Part shown: positions 1-5,084 of the stretch, piece by piece | Position numbering within the stretch: the first letter of the stretch is position 1 | Layout of the letters: each line of letters opens with the position of its first letter | Source: an uncultured delta proteobacterium | Lineage (GTDB): Bacteria; Myxococcota_A; Polyangia; Polyangiales; Ga0077539 | Direction of reading: 5' to 3' | DNA length: 5,697 nt | NCBI GenBank assembly: GCA_903860995.1 | Contig: CAIOSS010000930.1 | Location: 1-5,697 of the forward strand | Program-made: the position numbers and the translations under genes | Notes under the pieces: model-generated | What the model was told of the DNA's origin: nothing | The model's database searches: none | What the model saw: only the letters and a program-made list of their open reading frames with translations

Positions 1-152
1 GGCATCGGGTCAAGCGGGTGGGGCGATGCCGGGACCGTTGGCTGGGTCGCGCCGCGTGACGGGGCCCGACGGGGTCGGCTGCGCCAGCGCCGACGCGTCA
101 CGGACGACGCGCATCCTCCTGCAACGAGTGCCACGACCACGATCGCGCGCAT
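1..152 (-). CDS. Possible lipoprotein, N-terminal part only (runs off left edge)
   Basis: Tentative. Reading leftward from ATG at 152-150, an open frame of 50 codons reaches the window edge. It starts MRAIVVVALVAGGCASS, which looks like a short lipoprotein signal peptide: a basic residue at position 2, a hydrophobic stretch, then AGGC as a lipobox with the lipidated Cys at residue 14. The mature part that is visible is first Arg-rich, then Pro/Thr/Ser-rich, like a low-complexity linker. Support is limited: G/C at third codon positions is lower than in the sure genes here, and a second minus-strand frame (ATG at 114, stop at 10-12, 34 codons) competes. A G-rich run with a GGAGG core lies upstream, but at about 13 bases it is farther than usual. 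The gene would follow the oxidoreductase on the same strand after a 32-base gap. It could instead be non-coding sequence with a chance signal-like start. Function unknown. Confidence 0.38.
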   Translation of the reverse strand, partial: MRAIVVVALVAGGCASSVTRRRWRSRPRRAPSRGATQPTVPASPHPLDPM

Positions 153-163
153 GTCGATCACAG

Positions 164-177
164 CCCCTCCCCCCCCC
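164..177 (-). promoter_or_regulatory. G-tract with Shine-Dalgarno-like core
   Basis: On the minus strand this is nine G, one A, then four G. It contains GGAGG, a possible ribosome binding site for the tentative lipoprotein start at 152, although the spacing (11 bases from the tract end, 13 from the GGAGG core) is long. The run of nine identical bases is the longest homopolymer I see in the window and lies just after the oxidoreductase stop codon. Length variation by slippage is possible there, but that is inference. Confidence 0.3.
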
Positions 178-184
178 GCGTGCG

Positions 185-1213
185 TCAGCCGACCTGCACC
201 ACCAGCTTGCCGAAGTTCTTTCCTTCGAGCATCCCGATGAGGGCCTCGGGCGCCCGCTCCAGGCCCGACACGACGTCCTCGCGGTACTTCACCTTCCCCT
301 CCGCGACCCACGGGGTCATCGCCCGGAGGAACTCCGGCAGCCGCGGCCCGTAGTCGTCGAAGATGATGAAGCCCTGCATCCGCAGGCGCTTCGTGAGCAC
401 CGCGCCCAGGACGAGCGGGCTCCGGTCGGGCCCCTCGGGGAGCCGATCGGCGTTGTAGCTCGCCACCAGCCCGCACACCGGAACCCGCGCGCGGGCGTTG
501 AGCAGCGGCAGCACGGCATCGAAGACCGCGCCGCCGACGTTCTCGAAGTACACGTCGATGCCCTTCGGGCAGGCCGTCGCCAGCGCCGCGCCGAGGCCGG
601 GCGCGCGGTGGTCGATGCACGCGTCGAAGCCGAGCTCCTCGACGGCGTAGCGGCACTTCTCCGCGCCGCCTGCGACCCCCACCACGCGGCACCCCTGGAG
701 TCGCGCGACCTGCCCCACGACGGACCCCACGGCGCCCGTCGCCGCCGCCACCACCACGGTCTCCCCGGCCTTCGGCTGGCCGATGTCGAGCAGGCCCATG
801 TACGCCGTGAACCCCGGCATCCCGAGCACGCCGAGCGCGAGCGAGGGTCGCGGCATCGCGGGGTCGAGCGCCAGCAGCCCCGCGCCGTCGGAGACCGCGT
901 AGTCCTGCCAGCCGGGATAGGCCACGACGAGGTCGCCGTCCTGGTAGCGGGGATGGCGCGAGGCCTCCACGCAGCAGACCGCGCCGCCGACCATCACCGC
1001 GCCGAGCGCGACCGGGGCGGCGTACGAGCGGGCGTCGTTCATCCGGCCGCGCATGTAGGGGTCGAGCGACAGCCAGAGCGTGCGAAGGCGCAGCTCGCCG
1101 TCGCCCGGCGTGGGCACCGGGGATTCCTCCATGCGGAAATTCTCGGGCGTGGGCGCGCCGCGGGGGCGCGAAGCAAGGACGATGCGGCGGTTGCGATCGG
1201 GGCTCTGGGGCAT
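185..1213 (-). CDS. NADP(H)-dependent MDR oxidoreductase (YncB/CurA/PTGR-like)
   Basis: A 342-residue zinc-free medium-chain dehydrogenase/reductase. Relatives (E. coli CurA/YncB, prostaglandin reductase, plant double-bond reductases) use NADPH in the cytoplasm to reduce the C=C bond of alpha,beta-unsaturated carbonyls. Family marks are clear: DPYMRGRM at residues 51-58, the nucleotide-binding turn AAATGAVGSVVGQVA at 156-170, GAEKC at 183-187 with a Lys and nearby Tyr where NADPH-specific members have them, GIDVYFENVGG at 218-228, RMQGFIIFDD at 278-287 and the ending GKNFGKLVVQV. Length matches the family (about 335-345). The frame stays open upstream to 1630, but the start at 1213 is chosen because the family N-terminus begins just after it, it is an ATG, and AGGAGA lies 7 bases upstream; the upstream extension is Ala/Gly/Arg-rich and overlaps the methyltransferase gene. 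The real substrate cannot be read from sequence, so I give no gene symbol. The gene stands alone between two gaps. Confidence 0.95.
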   Translation of the reverse strand: MPQSPDRNRRIVLASRPRGAPTPENFRMEESPVPTPGDGELRLRTLWLSLDPYMRGRMNDARSYAAPVALGAVMVGGAVCCVEASRHPRYQDGDLVVAYPGWQDYAVSDGAGLLALDPAMPRPSLALGVLGMPGFTAYMGLLDIGQPKAGETVVVAAATGAVGSVVGQVARLQGCRVVGVAGGAEKCRYAVEELGFDACIDHRAPGLGAALATACPKGIDVYFENVGGAVFDAVLPLLNARARVPVCGLVASYNADRLPEGPDRSPLVLGAVLTKRLRMQGFIIFDDYGPRLPEFLRAMTPWVAEGKVKYREDVVSGLERAPEALIGMLEGKNFGKLVVQVG

Positions 1214-1220
1214 CGGCGTG

Positions 1221-1226
1221 TCTCCT
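1221..1226 (-). promoter_or_regulatory. Ribosome binding site of the oxidoreductase
   Basis: AGGAGA on the minus strand, 7 bases before the ATG at 1213. It is the clearest Shine-Dalgarno sequence in the window and decides the oxidoreductase start against the longer open frame reaching 1630. Confidence 0.8.
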
Positions 1227-1235
1227 GGTTGGGTC

Positions 1236-1260
1236 TGTCGGGCCCCCGCTTTGTCGGGCC
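1236..1260. repeat. Two direct copies of TGTCGGGCC in the oxidoreductase leader
   Basis: TGTCGGGCC occurs at 1236-1244 and again at 1252-1260, a 16-base period. Both copies lie 23-47 bases upstream of the oxidoreductase ATG (GGCCCGACA on the coding strand). The place suits a regulator-binding site or a leader element, but in so GC-rich a gap a 9-base repeat may be chance. Confidence 0.35.
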
Positions 1261-1369
1261 GCGGTGGGCGTATCACCAGCGCCCTACTGCCCTCGTCTGC
1301 GTTCGCAACGGCGGAGTGGTCGGGTGCGGCCCTCCGCGTCGCTCCGGGCGAGGCGCGCTGGGAGGACAT

Positions 1370-1383
1370 GGGCGGAGCCGCCC
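1370..1383 (-). terminator. Weak hairpin directly after the methyltransferase stop codon
   Basis: GGGCGG and CCGCCC are perfect inverted arms separated by two bases, ending right at the stop codon (TGA on the minus strand, 1386-1384). Allowing a 4-base loop, the stem is 5 G:C pairs. There is no T-run after it, so it is not a standard intrinsic terminator; it may slow or protect the 3' end, or mean nothing. Confidence 0.3.
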
Positions 1384-2208
1384 TCACACCCGCCGCGCCA
1401 CCAGCCTGAACAGCGGCGCCACGCTCACCCGCGCCGCGCCCCACCACCGCGCCACCCGCCGCAGGCCCCGCAGCCCCGGCGCCCGCGCGTCCCACCAGCG
1501 CTCGGCGTCGTCGCGCGCGCTGTCGATCACCCGGAGCCCGTCGGCCGCGAGCCAGCGCTCCACCACCCCGCCCACCGGCAGCACCCCTACGTCGTAGCGG
1601 GGAAAGCCCCTCGCCTGCGTCACGTACCACTCGCCCAGCCAGTGGGGCAGCACGCTCACGCCCGCGAGCTGGTAGTGCGGGTCGCTGAGCGCCAGCGCCG
1701 GCGAGAGCCGGTTGGGCCCGAAGAGGTACAGCGTCCCGCCGGGCCGCAGCACCCGCGCGATCTCGCGCACCGCCGCGCGCGCGTCGGCCACGTGCTCGAT
1801 GACGTCGACGAAGGTCACCGCGTCGAAGCTCGCGTCACCGAAGGGCATCGCCTCCGCCACGGCCACCCGGAAGCTCGGCGCCACGCCGTGCCCGCGCGCC
1901 CGGATGCGCGCGCCCTCGACCAGCTTCTCCTCGACGTCGACCCCCGTCACGTCCGCCCCCCGGCCCGCCATCGCGATGGCGAGCGCGCCGGTCTGGCAGC
2001 CCACGTCGAGCACCCGCCGCCCGCGCAGCGCCACGAAGCGCTCGACCTCCGCGGCGATGCCCTCGTTGCGCGCGATCTGCGCCCGCTCCAGCGCCGCCCA
2101 GCGCTCGCGCTGCGGATCCCCCGGGTCCAGGAGCTCCCGCGCCCAGTACCGCAGGAACTCCTCGTCCGGCCCGTCGCCGACCCGACCCTCAGCGTCATTG
2201 CCGCGCAT
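1384..2208 (-). CDS. Class I SAM-dependent methyltransferase (UbiE/UbiG-like)
   Basis: A 274-residue methyltransferase, numbered from the ATG at 2208. Motif I is RVLDVGCQTG (residues 65-74), the SAM-binding glycine loop; GVDVEE (89-94) gives the acidic residue at the end of strand 2 that holds the ribose; AEAMPFGDASFDAV (118-131) and FVDVIEHV follow in the order usual for Methyltransf_11/UbiE-type enzymes; LRPGG (154-158) comes after strand 5. A helical N-terminus with ELLDPGDPQRERW precedes the core. After it comes PNRLSPALALSDPHY and a Trp/Arg-rich C-terminal tail. I believe similar tails occur in methyltransferases of surface polysaccharide or lipid metabolism, but the substrate is not readable. 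Protein and lipid targets are also possible. A GTG at 2226 would add six residues; neither start has a good ribosome binding site. The gene is divergent from the GT-C-like membrane protein, and the two ATGs overlap. Confidence 0.92.
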   Translation of the reverse strand: MRGNDAEGRVGDGPDEEFLRYWARELLDPGDPQRERWAALERAQIARNEGIAAEVERFVALRGRRVLDVGCQTGALAIAMAGRGADVTGVDVEEKLVEGARIRARGHGVAPSFRVAVAEAMPFGDASFDAVTFVDVIEHVADARAAVREIARVLRPGGTLYLFGPNRLSPALALSDPHYQLAGVSVLPHWLGEWYVTQARGFPRYDVGVLPVGGVVERWLAADGLRVIDSARDDAERWWDARAPGLRGLRRVARWWGAARVSVAPLFRLVARRV

Positions 2209-2210
2209 GC
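2205..2210. promoter_or_regulatory. GCATGC palindrome holding two head-to-head ATG start codons
   Basis: The plus-strand ATG (2207-2209) of the membrane protein and the minus-strand ATG (2208-2206) of the methyltransferase share two bases in GCATGC. If both are used, each promoter and 5' leader must lie in the other gene's coding sequence, or the messages are leaderless. Just right of it are a tandem GGTAC-GGTAC (2215-2224) and the palindrome GGTCGACC (2227-2234), possible operator material. Alternative GTG starts (2237 plus, 2226 minus) would move the boundaries: GTG 2237 with ATG 2208 leaves 28 bases. Confidence 0.5.
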
Positions 2211-4189
2211 GGGCGGTACGGTACACGGTCGACCCCGTGGCGACGACCGCAGCATGGGCCTCCCTCGCGCTCCTCCTCTACCTGCTCCCGCACGGGGTGT
2301 TCGCGCTCGCGATGCAGCGCTGGCGCCCTGCCGGCCCGTGGGCGCGCAGCCTCGACGTGGCCTCCGCGGTCGCCCTCGACGCGCTCTTCGCCGTAGCGCT
2401 CTCGTGGCTCATCCCCTTCGACCGCGCGGTGCTCGCCGTCCGGGCCCTGTCCCTCCTCGCGCTGCCGCTGGTGTTCGTCCGCGCGCCGCGCCCGCAGCCG
2501 CGGCCGCACCCCGCCGCCGTCGTCGCCCTCCTCGCGCTCGCCGCCGGGGTCGTCGCGCTGCACATCCCCCTCTCCTGGCGCCTCGTCATGTGGGACCGCG
2601 ACTGGCACATCGCCATCGCCTCCGCGATCCGCACCTCGCGCCTCCCCTTCGACAACGTCTTCCTCCCCTCGACGCAGCTCCGCTACCACTACCTCGGCGA
2701 CGCGCAGGCCGCGATGCTCCAGGTGCTGTCCTTCCAGCGCCTTCACCCCGCGGTGACCTTCTCGCTCGCGCACGACCTCTTCCTCTTCGGCGCCTCCGCG
2801 CTGCTGGTCGTGGCGGCCGCCTGCGCGGGCCTCCGCCCCTACGGCCTCGGCGACCCGCGCGCGTCCCTGCGCAGCGTGCTCGCGTGGCCCATGGCGCTCG
2901 CGCTCCCGCTGCCGCTGCTCTTCGCGAGCCCCTTCACGCTGCTCAACGTCCCCGCCGCGGAGCGCTTCACCACCCTCGACTCGGCGCGCCTCTGCGGCCA
3001 CTCCTTCCTGGGGTTCACCACGCTCGGGTACCGCCCGCACGTCGTGATGGCGACCTTCTTCCTCGTCGCCGTGGCCTCCGCGGTACTGCTGCGCGCGCGC
3101 CCCGACGCTGACGACCGCGACGCCCCGCGCAGCGCCCTCGCCATGGTCACCTCCGCCGCCGCGCTCGCGCTCCTCGACGAGGCCTCGCTCGCGCTCGTCG
3201 AGGGCGCCCTCGGCGTCACCTGGCTGCTCGTCCCGCGCGCGGTGCACCCCAGCCGCTGGCGCGGCGCGCTGGTCGTCGCCGCCGTCGCCGCGGCGCTCCC
3301 GCTGGTGAGCCGCGCGCTCGCCGGATCGCTCTCCCCGGGCGGGCCCGCCTCCGTGGTGGAGGTCATCCCCGCGCGGCACATCGCGCTCTTCGAGGGCGTC
3401 GTCCCCTACACCGACCGCGCGCGCTTCATCGAGGTCGCGAAGCACGACTGGTTCCCCTTCTACGCGACCGTGCTGTGCCTCGCGCTCACGGCGGTCTGGA
3501 CCCGCCGGCGCGACGCCGTCGCCGCCTTCGTGTTCGTGACCGCGGTGACCGTCGCGGGCCTGGTGGCGTCGCTCAAGGTGGAGGTCAACCACGATGCTAC
3601 CGAGGGCCACCGCTTCCTCACCGCGGCGCTGGTGCTCACCGCCGCGGTCGGGGCCTTCGTCGTGGGCTCCGCGCGCGGCGCCTTCCTTCCGCGTGCGGCC
3701 CTCGCGGCGGCCCTCGCGCTGAGCGGGCTCTCCGGGTGGGCCTGGTGCCAGAGCTTCCTGCGCCAGCGCTTCCAGCCGGGGATGATCCCGCGCGAGCGCG
3801 CGTGGGCCGGCGTCGCCGACCCCTTCCGTATGAACTGCGACGTCAACCTCGGCGCACCCCGCCGGGCGCGGCCGCCCGTGGAGTACGTCGAGGCCTCGAT
3901 CGCGGTGCGCTACTCGGGCTGCGAGCGCGTTCGCCTCCCGGGCCGGCCGTCGTCGTGGAGCCTGACCGTGGTGGGCCCGACCTTCGGGGGCGAGGCGCGC
4001 GAGCAGCTCTCCGCCGCGCCCGAGGCCGACCAGCCGGGCGCCGTGGTGTGCGCGAGCGACCCGGCCGCGAGGGAGCAGGTGTGCGCCTGGGCGCTGCGAA
4101 CGCTTCGCTGCGAGGCGCTCGGGGATGGGGTGTTGATGCGGTGCCAACTCCCGCTCGAGCGGCGGGCGGCCTTCTACCAGGAGCTGTGA
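2207..4189 (+). CDS. Polytopic membrane protein, probable GT-C-type glycosyltransferase
   Basis: A 660-residue integral membrane protein with about 13 hydrophobic segments (roughly residues 14-36, 52-70, 73-91, 103-122, 185-207, 223-241, 276-296, 310-342, 353-372, 416-432, 437-455, 469-488, 495-514). Between the fourth and fifth lies a polar loop with WDRDWH (129-134) and LRYHYLGD (158-165). A paired-acid motif in an outer loop followed by a Tyr/His-rich motif suits GT-C enzymes, which move sugars from lipid carriers on the outer face of the inner membrane; EVNHDATEGHRF (459-470) is a second polar patch. The acid pair comes after four segments rather than one, so the family is not certain. 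The last 145 residues are soluble, with six cysteines (544, 572, 615, 626, 635, 646), probably periplasmic. The start is unsettled: ATG 2207 or GTG 2237 (650 residues), neither with a ribosome binding site; further upstream the frame lies antisense to the methyltransferase. Substrate unknown. Confidence 0.9.
   Translation: MRAVRYTVDPVATTAAWASLALLLYLLPHGVFALAMQRWRPAGPWARSLDVASAVALDALFAVALSWLIPFDRAVLAVRALSLLALPLVFVRAPRPQPRPHPAAVVALLALAAGVVALHIPLSWRLVMWDRDWHIAIASAIRTSRLPFDNVFLPSTQLRYHYLGDAQAAMLQVLSFQRLHPAVTFSLAHDLFLFGASALLVVAAACAGLRPYGLGDPRASLRSVLAWPMALALPLPLLFASPFTLLNVPAAERFTTLDSARLCGHSFLGFTTLGYRPHVVMATFFLVAVASAVLLRARPDADDRDAPRSALAMVTSAAALALLDEASLALVEGALGVTWLLVPRAVHPSRWRGALVVAAVAAALPLVSRALAGSLSPGGPASVVEVIPARHIALFEGVVPYTDRARFIEVAKHDWFPFYATVLCLALTAVWTRRRDAVAAFVFVTAVTVAGLVASLKVEVNHDATEGHRFLTAALVLTAAVGAFVVGSARGAFLPRAALAAALALSGLSGWAWCQSFLRQRFQPGMIPRERAWAGVADPFRMNCDVNLGAPRRARPPVEYVEASIAVRYSGCERVRLPGRPSSWSLTVVGPTFGGEAREQLSAAPEADQPGAVVCASDPAAREQVCAWALRTLRCEALGDGVLMRCQLPLERRAAFYQEL
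4151..4162. repeat. Perfect 12-base palindrome near the convergent gene ends
   Basis: CCGCTCGAGCGG is its own reverse complement and lies 25 bases before the membrane gene's stop codon, inside the reading frame. The 7-base gap between the convergent stops has no room for a terminator, so a hairpin here could serve the incoming minus-strand transcript, or both. As a hairpin it has only four G:C pairs around TCGA and no T-run, so the role is doubtful. Confidence 0.25.
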
Positions 4190-4196
4190 CGGCGGA

Positions 4197-5054
4197 TCAG
4201 GGCGCGCAGGTGCTGCCGTTGGGGCTGAACCCTCGCGGCTGGCAGAACTCCGGGTGCGCCGTCGAGCAGTAGCGGCAGTCGACCGGGAAGTCCTGGCCGA
4301 GGTTGCACGACGCCGGGCCGATGAGCGGCATGCCGTTGTTGCAGTCGCGGCCGATGCCCGTGGTCATGGTCGCGGGCGCGTCGGCGTCCACCGGGAAGGT
4401 GATGAGGCAGCCGCAGCAGACCGTGACCGGGAAGTAGAACGGCGACGACTCGACGTCGTTGCCGCCCAGCGACGCGCCGAAGGCGGTGAGCTTCACGAGG
4501 ATGGTGCGGTTGACCGACACGACCCGGTAGACGGGACAGCTCTCGTTCACGCCGGTGCGGTCGATCTGACAGACCGCCCCGCGGAGCGCGACGCCGACCT
4601 GCGGCGGGATCACCTGGAGGCGCGCGAACGCATAGCCGGGCGTGTTCGCCGTCAGGGCGGCCGGCACCACGACATTCTGGTAGACCGAGAAGGCCGGGCC
4701 GACCAGCGGGCCGTCGGGCGAGCCCTCGTGCAGCTCGACGACGAAGCCCTGGATGTTGAGGGTCGAGGTCTCCGCCCGCAGTTGATCCATGCTGGCGCGG
4801 GTGACGAGCTGGTTGGCGATGAGCGGGGTCATCGTGTAGCTGTCACGCAGCGCGACGTCGAGCGTGCCTTCGGAGATGCTCTGTGCGAACGGGTCGGGGG
4901 TGACCATGCACACCGCTCCGGCCACCGTCGGCGCCTGCACCTGCCGGATGTAGACCGACACGGTGTTGTCGACACAACCCGCCGCGGAGGTGAGCACGCC
5001 GCCGAGGACGAGCGCGCCGAGGAGGGGGCGCGATGCGTTTAGCCTGTTCCACAT
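4197..5054 (-). CDS. Cysteine-rich secreted lipoprotein, function unknown
   Basis: A 285-residue protein I cannot assign to a family. The N-terminus is a lipoprotein signal: Arg at 4 and 9, a hydrophobic stretch (11-21), then TSAAGC with the lipidated Cys at 27. The mature chain has twelve more cysteines (49, 162, 173, 213, 214, 216, 238, 250, 260, 263, 271, 283). The first two thirds look beta-rich, with SYTMTPLIANQLVTR (72-86) and many alternating hydrophobic residues. The last third is dense in Cys, with VCCGC (212-216) and CRYC (260-263), suggesting disulfides or a metal site outside the cytoplasm. I think similar Cys-rich lipoproteins are common in myxobacteria; that is from memory. The ATG at 5054 is the only start that keeps the whole signal peptide; no good ribosome binding site is seen. 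It follows aroB by 30 bases and may share its transcript, and converges on the membrane protein with 7 bases between stops. Confidence 0.9.
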   Translation of the reverse strand: MWNRLNASRPLLGALVLGGVLTSAAGCVDNTVSVYIRQVQAPTVAGAVCMVTPDPFAQSISEGTLDVALRDSYTMTPLIANQLVTRASMDQLRAETSTLNIQGFVVELHEGSPDGPLVGPAFSVYQNVVVPAALTANTPGYAFARLQVIPPQVGVALRGAVCQIDRTGVNESCPVYRVVSVNRTILVKLTAFGASLGGNDVESSPFYFPVTVCCGCLITFPVDADAPATMTTGIGRDCNNGMPLIGPASCNLGQDFPVDCRYCSTAHPEFCQPRGFSPNGSTCAP

Positions 5055-5084
5055 GACGCGGATGATAGGCCAACCAGCGGGGTC

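Larger units (their letters stand above)
1214..1383. other. Intergenic region between oxidoreductase start and methyltransferase stop
   Basis: This 170-base stretch is the longest gene-free part of the window. It holds the oxidoreductase ribosome binding site, the 9-base direct repeat and a hairpin beside the methyltransferase stop codon. Both flanking genes are on the minus strand, so the oxidoreductase promoter should lie here. The least GC-rich part (about 1265-1315) is the likeliest place, but I cannot point to a convincing -35/-10 pair. Open frames crossing the gap look like shadows. Confidence 0.6.

Noticed and set aside
10..114. 34-codon minus-strand frame (ATG at 114) with AGGAGG next to its start
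   Set aside because: AGGAGG touches the ATG with no spacing, which does not work as a ribosome binding site, and the peptide has no recognisable feature. The overlapping frame with a signal peptide is a better candidate.
26..1597. Long plus-strand open frame opposite the oxidoreductase
   Set aside because: Its product is Arg/His/Pro/Ala-rich with no family motif, and it lies antisense to a gene with clear MDR motifs. This is the usual effect of high GC, where stops are rare on the opposite strand.
1214..1630. 139-residue N-terminal extension of the oxidoreductase frame
   Set aside because: The family N-terminus begins at 1213 with a good ribosome binding site 7 bases upstream. The extension is low-complexity and overlaps the methyltransferase gene in another frame.
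1264..3111. 615-codon plus-strand frame spanning the methyltransferase and half of the membrane gene
   Set aside because: It crosses two better-supported genes in the wrong frame and gives Arg/Pro/Ala-rich sequence with no recognisable domain.
4096..4108. Small hairpin GCGAA-CGC-TTCGC inside the end of the membrane gene
   Set aside because: Five base pairs within coding sequence, about 80 bases from the stop and with no T-run; probably chance.
2195..4147. 650-codon minus-strand open frame opposite the membrane protein
   Set aside because: The product is extremely rich in Glu, Arg, Gly and His, a typical reverse-strand echo of Ala/Leu/Val-rich coding sequence. It has no motif, and the plus strand gives coherent membrane helices.
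4254..5042. Plus-strand open frame opposite the lipoprotein
   Set aside because: The minus-strand frame has a signal peptide, lipobox and patterned cysteines; the plus frame is Arg/Asp/His-rich and featureless.
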